Positions 37,465-47,135 of a stretch of DNA of 64,000 nucleotides are shown in pieces. The notes beneath the pieces were generated by a model. That model was not told the origin of the DNA, ran no database searches, and was given only the letters and a program-made list of their open reading frames with translations. Both the position numbers and the translations under genes were made by a program. The DNA is from Castor canadensis (Eukaryota > Chordata > Mammalia > Rodentia > Castoridae), in contig NC_133395.1 in the NCBI RefSeq assembly GCF_047511655.1, positions 147,922,318-147,986,317 on the forward strand. Reading direction: 5' to 3'. Position 1 is the first letter of the stretch, and each line of letters starts with the position of its first letter.

Positions 37465-37530
37465 CAGCTCAATCCGTCTTTGAAATTAAATCAGCTGTGA
37501 TAACATCGATGGCCAGAGGGAGGAGGGTGA
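37465..37530. promoter_or_regulatory. Candidate E-box/GATA element
   Basis: CAGCTG at 37492-37497 directly abuts TGATAA at 37498-37503, after an AT-rich tttgaaattaaat run and before atcgatgg. The E-box and GATA cores touch, unlike the usual 8-10 base spacing of TAL1/GATA composites, so any joint binding is speculative. Confidence 0.3.
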
Positions 37531-37614
37531 GGGAGGCTGCACACACCCCACCCACCCCGCGCAGGCCAGCACAGGGGAGGGGCCAAGGGGCAGAACCTGC
37601 TCACAGGGTGGCTA

Positions 37615-37690
37615 GAGACCTTGGCTAGGTTTCTGACTCTCTCAGCCTCAGTTTCCCCATCTGTGAAATGGGGGTGAACAGTGACACTTG
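37615..37690 (+). repeat. MIR SINE relic
   Basis: It contains gaccttggctaggtttctga, then tcagtttccccatctgtgaa, then atgggggt, which is the standard MIR core order. Confidence 0.65.
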
Positions 37691-37959
37691 TTTCTTGGGG
37701 CTAGTGGAACACTTGGGCAGGGGGTACAGGCTTGTGCCCTCCCTCAAGTCCACACAGAACCTGGGTATCTGGTTCCTACTGGCCCTGTGAACCAGAGGCC
37801 TCACTCCCTAGGCCCTGGTGCACCAGTGTCACTGAACCCTAGTTCTAGGAAGGACAGCTTTGGAGACCAACCTGTCCATTCTTCCCACAGAGACTCAAGG
37901 ACCAGGAGTAGAGAGGGTGGGGGAGGGGGCCTGCCCAAGCCTGAGGCTTTCTCCATGAA

Positions 37960-38225
37960 AGTGCATCTGAGCTGAGGCCAGAGGGACTGGTAGAGTTAGT
38001 GGGCAGGGGTCCCAGGCCATGGGTCCATATGTGCAAGAGTAGAAAGGTGGGGCTGGAGTACAGAGAGTCTCGGGGGAGCAGGGAGGTGAGCTGAGATCTG
38101 AAGGTATGGAGGCTGCACAGGGATCTGGAAGGAGGATGCAGGCAGAGGGTACAACCAGTGCAAAGGCCCTGAGTCAGGAATGAGTCAGGTGTGTATGCAG
38201 GGCAGTGAGGAGGCCGATGTGAAGT
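37960..38225 (+). repeat. L2 LINE relic
   Basis: The words ctgagctgaggccagaggga and agtgcaaaggccctgagtca, and the following ggaatgagtc, fit the L2 consensus order. It is non-coding. Confidence 0.5.
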
Positions 38226-38924
38226 CCAGGTAAGTGATGATGGGATATGTACCCCTGGGGCAGCAGGGTTAGGGAGCTGCCTTCTGTAGGGAGATCCCTT
38301 TGTCTTCCTGAGTCCCTGCTTGGGCTGGAATCCACGCTGAGCCCTCAGAGTTGGGGTGCTCCTGCACGGGAACCAGGACCTGGACCCAACCAGCCAGTGC
38401 CACACCCAGGTGTTGGTGCAGGAATGGGGCTGAAGACTTTGCAGGGGTTCTCAGACCCCTCACGGCCACAGTCCACATACTAGACACATAGCCAGGCCCA
38501 AAAGGCCTGGGAAACTCCTGTGGCCCAAATATCTTGCTCTGCAAGGGTCAGCAAGGCCATCTCAAAGCAGTGACATGGGGTGAGTGTTTCCAGTGAAGAA
38601 TTTAACAGGCCAGAGGGAGATGGGAAGCCTGCTTTGCACACAGGTGGGAGTCCCACGGAAGGCCCAGTGTGGATCCTGCCCCTTGACTGGTGACTGAGGT
38701 TGCAGTGTGGTGTGGACCCTGACCAGGCAGTGCTGTGGGGTGGGTGCAGGACCCAGCACTGGCTTAGGGATTTGGAACTCCCCCCTCCCCGTGTGCCCAA
38801 GTGGGGCTGGAGTCTTACCGCCAGTCTGGTCAGGCTTCAGTTCTGGGGCTCTGGGGGACCCCAATGCCTGGCAAAAACCCAGCTTTCTGCGGTGCCCCAA
38901 GTCAGCGCGTGTGGCCTCTGGGCT

Positions 38925-39110
38925 GCTAGAGCGTAATTGGATTTGCCTGGCAGCTGTCTGCGTTAAGCAGGCCCACTTGACGCAGCCGTGGCTGGCCGGT
39001 AATCAGGGAAATTAGCAGGTCGGCGGGGACAGAGGTCAGGTGGTTAACGCTGTGATGGGGGCTTTGATGAAGTTAGTCTCGGGCAGGACTGAGAGCTGAG
39101 GCTCGGCCTT
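38925..39110. promoter_or_regulatory. Candidate conserved non-coding element
   Basis: The stretch has a gcgtaattggatttgcctgg start, a CAGCTG E-box, gcgttaagcaggcccactt, ccggtaatcagggaaattag and aggtggttaacgctgtgatg. It shows CpGs, AT-rich cores and homeodomain sites together, with no repeat words. Regulatory function is inferred. Confidence 0.35.
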
Positions 39111-39999
39111 CTGTGCGTCTCAGGGCGTCCCTGCTCTTCCAGTAACGTGGTTAGGGACCTCCAGCTGCTGCTGGCCCAGGGGTCTCAGAGCAGATCCCAG
39201 GGAGCTCAAGCCTGGCCGAGCCTCACGATGGGCTGCAGCAGCCAGGTCAGCTGGCCTCTCGACAGGAGACTTGCAGTGCTCTGCCCTGCAGATCTTGGGG
39301 TGATTCCCCTTGGCTTCCTGGAAGAGAAGGGTCCCCCTTGGAGGAAAGCTGCCAGGCCCACCTTAGCATCCACCCTCTAAGTGCTCCTCTTCCCAGCATG
39401 GGGTCACGTTCTTCAGGGGTTCTCTCGTTTATCTAAGGCGCCTGCTTTCCCTCCAGCTGAAGGCAGGCTTCGTGGTCCTGCTGTGCCCTAGAACGGGGAG
39501 CTCCTATCTTCTTCTGGCTCACAGCATCACTGGGCACCTACTAGGTACCAGATACCCGCTGGGAGTTGGACTGCTGTTGAATGACAACCGGCCAGGTCCT
39601 TGTCCACTTGGCGCCCATAGCACCATTTTGGCCTCCCCTCTTCCCAGCTTAGGAGCTGAGACTCTGTCACTAGCCAGACTTGAACTCCAAAATCTGGAGT
39701 CACCCCCTTTCCTATCCAGGGAAGAACACTTGCATTAGTCCTTCACACAGAGACACTCAACATGCTCGTCTGCAATAAAAATACTTATTATTATAAAGGC
39801 AGCTCCTTTGGAGTCAGTGCCCAGGATGGGATTCTCATTTACCAGCTTTTCAGCTATGTGACTCCTGTCTGAGCCCCGGTTTCCTCCCATGTTAAATGGG
39901 ATCTGGGAGGGTTGTGGACATTAAGCAAAACTATGGGCACCATACTGACCTTTTGTTCTCAATCAGGCAGGCCTGCTCCTGCCCCACGGCCTTTGCACC

Positions 40000-40262
40000 A
40001 CCAGATAGCCAAATGGCTCATCCCAGTCCTTAATTTCACCTCCTGCTCAGGAGGGCCACCTGACTCCAAATTTCCCCGCCCATCCCCCAGGCCACCCTCC
40101 CCATCTGATCCCAGGGACCAGATTCTTACTTGTTTTGTATCTGGCTTCTTCCACTGGAATGTCAGCTCGTGAAGGCAGGAATCTAACCGTTCTGCTCCAA
40201 GCTTTATCCGCAGTGCCTAGAGCAGTGCCTGGCACATAACTTGAGTTGCACTGAATTAAAAG
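40000..40262 (+). repeat. L2 LINE 3' relic
   Basis: The words ctggaatgtcagctcgtgaa, ggcaggaatctaaccgttct, gcagtgcctagagcagtgcc and tggcacataacttgagt match the L2 3' end. Confidence 0.7.
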
Positions 40263-40265
40263 TGC

Positions 40266-40360
40266 CTGCTGGGGTGGACTGTGGCTAAATGACAGGGCCT
40301 GTTCTTTAGCATGTGCAAGGGTTTCATTCCCGGAATGACAAAAAATAAAAATAAAATAAT
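40266..40360 (+). repeat. ID-like SINE, diverged
   Basis: It starts ctggggtggactgtggctaa, continues gttctttagcatgtgcaagg and ends in an A-rich (AAAAT)n tail. A diverged tRNA-derived SINE. Confidence 0.55.
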
Positions 40361-40539
40361 AGAAAAGCACATTTCTATGTTTGAGATTATTTCAAAATAA
40401 AACTTTGAAATACATGCTTTTCATTCCATGGGTCCCAGGACTAAAACTGAGTACATGGATGTGCAAAGGCCCCAAGGTTGCAAAATGTTTGGTGCAGCAG
40501 AGAAAAAAAGGGGAGGCCAGCGTGATGGGAAGCTGAAGA

Positions 40540-40830
40540 GGGAGCATGGGGTGGTGAGGCCGGGGACAGGGCAGAGGCCAGGCCGTCAGGGCCTTCTGAT
40601 GGCAATGAGGCCTTTATGCTTAGAGCAGAGGGGGTGTGGACAGTTTTAAACACCGAGCAACATGGACATGGATACCTTGGGCCTGGCATGGCTGATGAGT
40701 AGGGAACCAGTGCGGATGGGGTCAGAGGGGATAGCTAAGGTGGCCCTACAGGACTGATGTAGAAGTAGAGGAACCAGGGTGGATGTGAGGGGGATGGTTG
40801 GAGTCTTTCTGTGCCCAGATGGTGCAGACA
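40540..40830 (+). repeat. L2 LINE relic, possible
   Basis: Phrases such as ccgtcagggccttctgatgg, agttttaaacaccgagcaac and the ggaaccagggtggatgtgag end resemble the middle of L2. The assignment is weak. Confidence 0.4.
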
Positions 40831-40974
40831 AGAGAAAAAAACCCATGCAGACCCTGCTGTGGGATTCCCAGGAAACTGCCTAGGGCTGGGCATGGTGGCC
40901 ACACACTGCAGCATGCAGACCTGCGAGGTCCCCACACAGAGCTGCACCAGGCTTCCATCAACTCACTCGGCACA

Positions 40975-40980
40975 TTTATT
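40975..40980 (-). terminator. DNAJB8: DNAJB8 poly(A) signal AATAAA
   Basis: The plus strand TTTATT gives AATAAA on the minus strand, 72 bases beyond the DNAJB8 stop codon. It is the only canonical hexamer just after the gene, and it predicts a very short 3' UTR ending near 40955. Confidence 0.8.
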
Positions 40981-41051
40981 AACCATCAGCCATGATCCGT
41001 GGCCCCATGGGATGGTGAGTGACAGTGATGGTGGCAGGAGGGCCAGAGCCC

Positions 41052-41750
41052 TCACTTGCTGTCCACCCACTTGAGCTGCTCCTTGCCATTGACAGTCACC
41101 GACTTGAGCTGCCCGTCCTCCTCCACCTCCACGCGCTCGTGCCCATTCTCCACGATACGCTTGGTGGTGACCTTGTGTCCGTTGACCATCTCCGTGGATG
41201 ACATCACTGACTTGAAGCCCGAGCTGCCGGCACTGGAGCCCCCGAAGGAGGTGGACGAGAAGGTGGTTCGGCTGCCGCTGCTGCGGCCCAGGCCGTCAAA
41301 GGACGAGAAGGCTTCCATGAAGGCCGGGAACTCACCAAAACCCGCCATAAAGGCCCCTCGCGGGCCGTGGCCCCGGCTGCCACGGTCGCTATTGAACGGG
41401 GTGTCCCAGAAGTCAAAGGAGAAGGGGTCGAGGCCACCAAAAAACTCGCGGAAAATGTCCTCGGGGTTGCGGAAGGTATAGCCATTGCCGAAGGGGCTGC
41501 TGTAGGGGGTGCTGGCCCCGCCACCTGCCCGCCAGCCATCGCAGCCCGCACGGTCATACATGGAGCGCTTCTTAGCGTCTGACAGGACCTCGTAGGCCTC
41601 GGACACCTGCTTGAATTTCTTCTCGGCCTCCTCCTTGTTATCAGGGTTCTTGTCGGGGTGCCAGCGCAAGGCCAGCTTGCGGTAGGCCTTCTTGATGTCC
41701 TCAGGGGAGGCAGTGGACTGCACGCCCAGCACCTCGTAGTAGTTGACCAT
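41052..41750 (-). CDS. DNAJB8: DnaJ homolog subfamily B member 8 (HSP40 co-chaperone)
   Basis: This intact single-exon frame of 232 codons matches the known length of DNAJB8. Residues 1-70 form a J domain starting [10 protein letters not shown], with the HPD tripeptide at 31-33 that stimulates HSP70 ATPase. A Gly/Phe-rich linker follows, containing [10 protein letters not shown] at about 101-110. A Ser-rich tract at about 149-185 is, in the family, the region tied to oligomer formation and suppression of polyglutamine aggregation. The tail ends [15 protein letters not shown]8 is known as a testis-enriched, cytosolic/nuclear anti-aggregation chaperone close to DNAJB6. The start is fixed by the J-domain beginning and by a splice acceptor one base upstream. 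An antisense open frame across the gene is a composition shadow. Confidence 0.95.
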   Translation of the reverse strand: MVNYYEVLGVQSTASPEDIKKAYRKLALRWHPDKNPDNKEEAEKKFKQVSEAYEVLSDAKKRSMYDRAGCDGWRAGGGASTPYSSPFGNGYTFRNPEDIFREFFGGLDPFSFDFWDTPFNSDRGSRGHGPRGAFMAGFGEFPAFMEAFSSFDGLGRSSGSRTTFSSTSFGGSSAGSSGFKSVMSSTEMVNGHKVTTKRIVENGHERVEVEEDGQLKSVTVNGKEQLKWVDSK

Positions 41751-41775
41751 GCTGAGGGGGGAGGGAGAGGTGAGG
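41751..41775 (-). other. DNAJB8: Splice acceptor before DNAJB8 ATG
   Basis: On the minus strand a pyrimidine tract (tctccctcccccctcag) ends at 41752, and the coding exon would start with C at 41751 followed by ATG. This implies one or more separate 5' UTR exons further up (above 41.8 kb), consistent with multi-exon DNAJB8 models. Those exons cannot be placed with confidence here. Confidence 0.65.
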
Positions 41776-42367
41776 GGCGGCGAAGAGGAGGCTCAGGCCC
41801 AGCCTCGAGTGGTGGACAGGCCAAGGCAGCCTCTGGGCGTCCCTGCAGCAGGGACCCGGCTGGGATCTGATGGCTCCGGGCGGCAACACTGCCCAGTTTA
41901 GCTTTCCATAGCACCGGTTCTCGGGGACATGAGGGGCCTCCACTGAGGAATGGAGGGGGACACTGCTGCTGTGGGCAGCCCCTCCAGAGCTGGGGCCAGG
42001 GCTCTTTGTGACATCAGCTCTGGGCGTGGCAAACCCCACCCACAGCTCTGGACCTGGCCAAGCTGGGCCATCACTGGGTCACTGGGCCTGCAACCAGGCT
42101 GGCTGCCATTGAGGGCCATGCTGGAGCTGTCAATGAGCTTTGGGGAGCCAGAGAACAGAGGGGGACCAGCCAGAGAAGAAGCAAGGATGGCTTCTCCATT
42201 GGCCTCCAGAGGGAGACAGCCATTGGAGAGAGCCATTTGGGACTGCTGGCCTTGGGACCTTGGGAAAACAGAGCTCTTGCTGCCTGTGCCACCCGTGTGT
42301 GATCAGATGTAATGACAGCCCTGGAAATCCAAGAAGGTGAGCGACATAGCCAGACACTCCAAGGTGT

Positions 42368-42413
42368 TCCTATTTCTTTAACTCTTATGGCTTTAAGAGT
42401 TAAAGAAATAGGA
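42368..42413. repeat. Perfect 20-bp inverted repeat (hairpin), 6-base loop
   Basis: The left arm at 42368-42387 (tcctatttctttaactctta) is perfectly complementary to the right arm at 42394-42413, with loop tggctt. The surrounding sequence (ataggatcct...aattaacaatactg) is AT-rich. No gene overlaps it. It could be an inverted duplication, a small MITE remnant or a cruciform-prone site. Confidence 0.9.
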
Positions 42414-42519
42414 TCCTTTTAGAAACAGTAATTAACAATACTGATTATCACTCATTCCTACCCTGCCTAATCTAGCTGAGAGGGAGAACATGCTCCTCGG
42501 CCAGGAGATGCTGGGATAT

Positions 42520-42620
42520 TCACCAAGGTGGCCTCCCTCCTTCTTTCCTCTTTCCTCCTCCTTTCCTTCTCCCTTGTCCTCTTTTCCTACTCTTTGCCCC
42601 TCTTTTTCCTCCACTCATTT
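42520..42620. repeat. Pyrimidine-rich low-complexity tract
   Basis: An interrupted CTTT/CCTC tract of about 90 bases on the plus strand (purine-rich on the minus). The open frame through it is an artefact. Confidence 0.8.
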
Positions 42621-42869
42621 TCTCTTCCAGAGCTCCTTGGTGATCAGTTTCAGGCAGCTCTGAAGACACTGTGAGCCCAGCCTCAAGTGACCAGTGCTGT
42701 GTCGTCCCCCACCCCACCCCAGACATCTCACCAAGGGCAGGACTTGCCCTCCATGCCCCACATCCTGCTAACCCCAGTGACAGCAGATGACTGAACACCG
42801 CATACAGGTGAGGGTGGTGCTGTGCTTCTTTGGGTTGGTGGAGCAGAGCGGTGAGGCCCACTCTGCACA

Positions 42870-44400
42870 ACCTCCATGATGGTGGATGCAGCAGAGGGGC
42901 GCCTCCATGAGAAGACAGAGGGCGATGTGCAGGGCAGCGGCGGGTGGAGGCGGCAGAAGCGTAAGTCTGAGGATGGCGGAGTGTTGGTAGTGGTTGTTGG
43001 TGATGGAAACAGTTCCGGTGGAGCCTGTGATGCTTGGGGTGGAGACGGTGACGGCTGCATGAAAGCCAGTGAAGGCCGTGAGTAGTGGAGGCTGTGTGCA
43101 GCTCAGCTGTCACTGTCCAGCATCTACACTTTGGTGGCTTAGGATGAATGCTCAGTTCATATCCACCTTAGCACCAGCCCATAGGCAGCTGTGGGAGCTC
43201 TGCCCCCAGCCTCCTCGCGCTGGGCCCAGCCCGGGGGCAGCTGTGACCTGAGATGGGATGTGCCCAGCTCTTGCACAGGAGAGTAGAGGACTTCAGGGCA
43301 GTTGACGCTTCTGTCGGGACCATGCGTGCTGTGCTCTGTCACATCCCACGAGGTGAGGAGTGACACTCCTTCACTTTTGCAAGTCTCAAAGCAACAACCG
43401 CCAGAGAAGAGCGAGGCTCCTGCAGGTCCGAGGGACTGAGCCACTCCACGCCATGACTCCACACCATGGTGGTTCATGGTGGGGCAGCGGGAATGAGGAC
43501 CCTGGTAGAAACAGTGATGGTGCTGATGGTGACACAATGATACCAATAGCGGAGGTGTGGGGTAGGTGGGTGGTGGCGATGAGGATGGCTAAGGAAGAGG
43601 AGACAGTGAAAGGAGGACACTGAGTAATGGGAAGGACGAGATGGGACAGTGACAGGGATTGCAGCAGGCTGATGGAGCTCTGAGTTTTCAGTTGCTCCCC
43701 TAGTGTCACTTCTACCCTCCTCTGTCACCTTTCCCCTCTTACCAACATTACTCCCCAGGCGAGAGTTTACAAGGCAGGAACCTTTGAACACAAAAGGGAA
43801 AGAATCGGAACAGGCAAGTGATGACCAGACAGTCACAGCAGTTTCTCGGCAACCTGAGAACCCCTGACTTCTTCTGTGACTAAGGTGGTCATCATCTCTG
43901 GAGATGCCCACCCTGGACCTGCAGCCTGGGACATTGCACTCACTGTGCCCTGGCCTTAACCCCTAGGTGGTCCAACTGGTGTCAGCTGGTGTGAAATGTC
44001 ACCCTGCTGCCACAATCAGTGACCGTGTGCTCAATATGGTGATGGTGGTGATATGCCCACAGCAACTGTCACACTCCACAGATGAATAGGTGGAGGAGGA
44101 GGTGACAGAGTCTATCCGAGGGAGAATAGTGGAGGAGGAGGAGAAGATGGTGACGGTGAAGGGGCAGTCGTGGTGGTCAGAATGGTGGTGACAGTGAAGG
44201 GGTGGTTGTGGTGGTGATGGGATGGTGATGGTCGTTGGAGTGGTGGAAGTGATGGTGAATGGAGGAAATGTGGAGGAAGCAGGTATACTGGGCTGTCTGT
44301 GGTGATGGTGGTACTGAGTCCTGGTGTTGATGACCTCGCTGATGATGAAGCTGTGGTGTCCATGACAATGTGGTCAGGACACATTGTGGTGCTAGTTGCT
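42870..44400. repeat. Degenerate GGTGAT/GTGGTGATGG tandem-repeat region
   Basis: Words such as gtggtagtggttgttggtga, gatggtgctgatggtgacac, ggtggtgatatgc and ggtggttgtggtggtgatgg recur in three dense patches: 42950-43080, 43490-43580 and 44030-44360. The unit is about 6-12 bases and strongly diverged. No gene is supported in the interval. Confidence 0.65.
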
Positions 44401-45194
44401 GCAATGTTAAAGGACCCAGGATGGGGTTATGTCCCAGAATCCTATCGTCCCCTTCTCGCAGGCATCGGTGCTGCCCCAATCACCTCCCAAGAGGAACCTT
44501 CCTCTGCCATGGCTCTTCCAGAGCAAGCTTTCTGTCCTCTCTAATGCCCTGTGGTTGACCCAAGGCTCCCACCCTGGAGCAGACCTGTCAGCCTCGGATG
44601 GTATGGATGCAGAGACACCATCACCACCCACCAGGCTCAGCACTGTCCCAGGGGACAGAGACCACTCAGCAGGACATAGACAAAGGCGTAGTCCATAGCG
44701 GCAGACTCCAGACCCTCACTGTCAGCGGTACCTTGAAGATGAGGCTCCTGCGTGGGGTGAGCACCCCCATAAAGGAAGGTGTAGAACTTGGACCTGGACA
44801 GCCACTTGGTGGCAGCATGCAGAGGGGTTCCCCAATTTGCAGAGTTCAAACTGGTGTCCTACAAGGACCTCAAGCCTCAAGGACTTGGGGACCCAGTGAG
44901 GTCCCTGCGTTGGATGTGGGAAGAGCAGCCGGGCAGCCTATCTGAGCACTTGCTGTGCCTATGTTCCTGACTCTCATTGTCAGGTCACTTGCCCTCTCTG
45001 AGACTTTCTATCATTCACCAGAGGGACAGAGAATCACCTTCCTCTTGGAACGTCATCCTCTCTGGAATCCAGTCTTGCCTCCTGGCCTCAGCCTCTGATA
45101 TCCGCAGTGCCTAGTTTTAGGCCCATCCTACAGCCACTCCCCAACCCATAGGCTGGAAAGAGAAGGACTTCAAGTGACCAGGTGACTTCAGGCA
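44401..45194. other. Intergenic, no gene recognised
   Basis: Plain GC-rich sequence between the GGTGAT region and a MIR-like fragment. Confidence 0.5.
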
Positions 45195-45265
45195 AAGCCT
45201 GACCCAATGCATACAGAGGCCCAGAGAGGGCAGGGCACACCCAAGGTCACACAGCAGCCAGGAAG
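45195..45265 (-). repeat. MIR-family relic
   Basis: The plus strand reads cagaggcccagagagggcag, then cccaaggtcacacagcagcc, the reverse of the MIR 3' core. Confidence 0.5.
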
Positions 45266-45284
45266 CCCTCCCCAGGGCCCGCTG

Positions 45285-45455
45285 ATGAGGCTGATTCGGC
45301 AGCCAATTGGTATGCCGTGCGGCCAGAGGCCCCTCTCTGTCTCTGTAATTAATGGAGTGGCTTTTTAAAAGGATTCTAATCACTCCGATCCTATCTGCTT
45401 ATCACTAGCGCTCCTAATTAGATGATCCTGGCAGGCACTCAGCTAATTCCCTCCA
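45285..45455. promoter_or_regulatory. Strong candidate enhancer with paired GATA sites
   Basis: The block contains agccaattggtatgccgtgc, tgtaattaatggagtggctt, ttctaatcactccgatccta, then CTATCT at 45391-45396 and CTTATCA at 45398-45404, and cctaattagatgatcctggc. Two minus-strand GATA sites a base apart are flanked by homeodomain TAATTA sites and a CCAAT-like core. It has no repeat words and a sharply different composition from its neighbours. It lies about 10.3 kb beyond the GATA2 poly(A) site. Regulation of GATA2 is inferred. Confidence 0.5.
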
Positions 45456-45671
45456 GCCCCACACAGCCCTGCCCGTGGGGGGCATCCCACCCCCCCAGGC
45501 CACCCCTGCCTGGCCAGATGGGCAGTTCTGGGCCTTCTCTTCCCTCCGGGCCCAAGGTTCTCTAACTGCATTACTCCCAGGATGGATGGGTGACAGCAGT
45601 GGATGGATGGGCCGCTGGATGGACAGAGTGACAGGTAGTGGTGAGGCTGAATGGTAGACAGCTATGAGGGT

Positions 45672-46005
45672 GGATGGAGGAATGGAAGGAAGGAAGGAAG
45701 AAAGGAAAGAAGGAAGGAAGGAAGGAAGGAAGGAAGGAAGGAAGGAAAGAAGGAAGGAAGGAAAGAAGGAAGGAAAGAAGGAAGGAAGGAAGGAAAGAAG
45801 GAAGGAAGGAAGGAAAGAAGGAAGGAAGGAAGGAAGGAAGGAAGGAAAGAAGGAAGGAAGGAAGGAAGAAAGAAAGAAAGGAAGGAAGGAAAGAAGGAAG
45901 GAAGGAAAGAAAGAAAGAAGGAAGGAAGGAAGAAAGGAAGGAAGGAAAGAAGGAAGGAAGGAAGGAAGGAAAGAAGGAAGGAAGGAAGGAAGGATGGATG
46001 GGCCA
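45672..46005. repeat. (GGAA)n microsatellite with AAAG interruptions
   Basis: About 330 bases of GGAA/AAGG tetranucleotides, with regular aaag interruptions that keep all frames open on both strands. The Lys/Glu/Arg-rich and Phe/Leu/Pro/Ser-rich frames are artefacts of the repeat. Confidence 0.97.
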
Positions 46006-46061
46006 CTGGATGGACGAGTGACAGATGAGTGACAGGACTGAGTGGTAGACAGCTATGAGGG

Positions 46062-46145
46062 TGGATGGAAGGAAGGAAGGAAGCAGGGGAGGGAGGCAGG
46101 AAGAGAGGGAGGGAGGGAAGAAGGATGGTTGGGCAGACAGACAGA
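46062..46145. repeat. Second GGAA/GGGA-rich tract
   Basis: Ggaaggaaggaaggaagc is followed by gggagg-type units. The sequence around it (agtggtagacagctatgagg) repeats the sequence just before the first array at 45640-45675, so flank and array were duplicated together. Confidence 0.85.
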
Positions 46146-46164
46146 GGGATAAGATTACACAGTC

Positions 46165-46320
46165 ATTAAGGATTCAGCCTGATAAAATAGACAACCTGGG
46201 TTTAAATCCCAGCTCTGTGTTCTTGCTGTGTCTCAGTTGCTTCATTCCACCTGTAAAATGGGGGCAGTACTAATCCTGCCTCGGGTTGAGTAGAGAATGT
46301 GTACAGCAGCGTTGGTCATG
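46165..46320 (+). repeat. MIR SINE relic
   Basis: The words cctgggtttaaatcccagct, ttcattccacctgtaaaatg, ggggcagtactaatcctgcc follow the MIR core order closely. Confidence 0.75.
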
Positions 46321-46897
46321 GCGAAAGGGAGGCTCCATGGGCAGAAGGGCAAATGAGTGTGGGAGGTGGAACTAACCAGATGGCAGGTGGAAGCACCAGT
46401 TCCTTCACGGTGGAAGGGACTGGGAGAACTCAGTGCCAGACATGAATACGTGGGAAAGGGGGGCTCTTCTTTTCTTCAGAGGTGGCAGAAGAATCTCAGC
46501 TGTGGTCCTAACACAGATGTGGTTCAGACCACATCTCCCAGCCAGTAGCGATAGGCACAAACTGGGCCCGTGGTTCCTTTCCCAAGTTCCCAGCCTAGGT
46601 CTACCCTTCTTGGTCACGGCCCACATGGTCTCTGAGACTCAAACCAACCTCAAGTGGGGGTTTACTGCCTGAATGAAGGGATTGTTTGTGGGATCCTCTC
46701 AGTTCCAAGACATGCCAGCCTGTCAGGGTGGCCCCCTTCCCCACTCCCTAGTCCCTAGCCCACCTTGCTTACAACAGCCTTGGGGAGGGCTGTGATCCTG
46801 GATTCCAACACTTGTTTATAAGTCCCCAGGAGGGTTCAACCCCCACAGCCTCTACACGTACTATTGTGTGTGGATATATCCACCACTGTCCCAACTA

Positions 46898-47135
46898 CAT
46901 GTCCTTCCATCCATCCATCCACCCACCTATTCATCCACCCATCCATCCACTCACCTACCCATCCATCTATCTGTCCTGCCACCCACCCACCCATTCACCC
47001 ATCCATCCATCCACACACCAACCCATGTACCCATTCACCGATCTATCCACCCACCCACCCACCCACCCATTCACCCATCCGTCCATCCATCCACACACCT
47101 ACCCATCCACCATTCATTCACCCACGCATCCTACA
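46898..47135. repeat. (CCAT/CCAC)n microsatellite
   Basis: About 235 bases of catccatccaccca-type tetranucleotides. The Thr/His/Pro/Ser-rich reading frames are artefacts. Confidence 0.95.

Noticed and set aside
41056-41481. Plus-strand open frame antisense to DNAJB8
   Set aside because: It is the shadow of the conserved DNAJB8 coding sequence. Its own translation is not a known family.
41204-41914. Minus-strand frame of 236 codons overlapping DNAJB8 in another frame
   Set aside because: A +1/-1 shadow of the true J-domain frame. The Pro/Ser/Arg-rich translation is typical of an alternate frame in GC-rich coding DNA.
45651-46028. Lys/Glu/Gly/Arg-rich frames over the GGAA array
   Set aside because: All frames stay open only because the tetranucleotide repeat has no stop codons.
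46812-47135. CRISPR-like repeat array
   Set aside because: Simple tetranucleotide repeats in a mammalian genome. There are no unique spacers and no cas genes.
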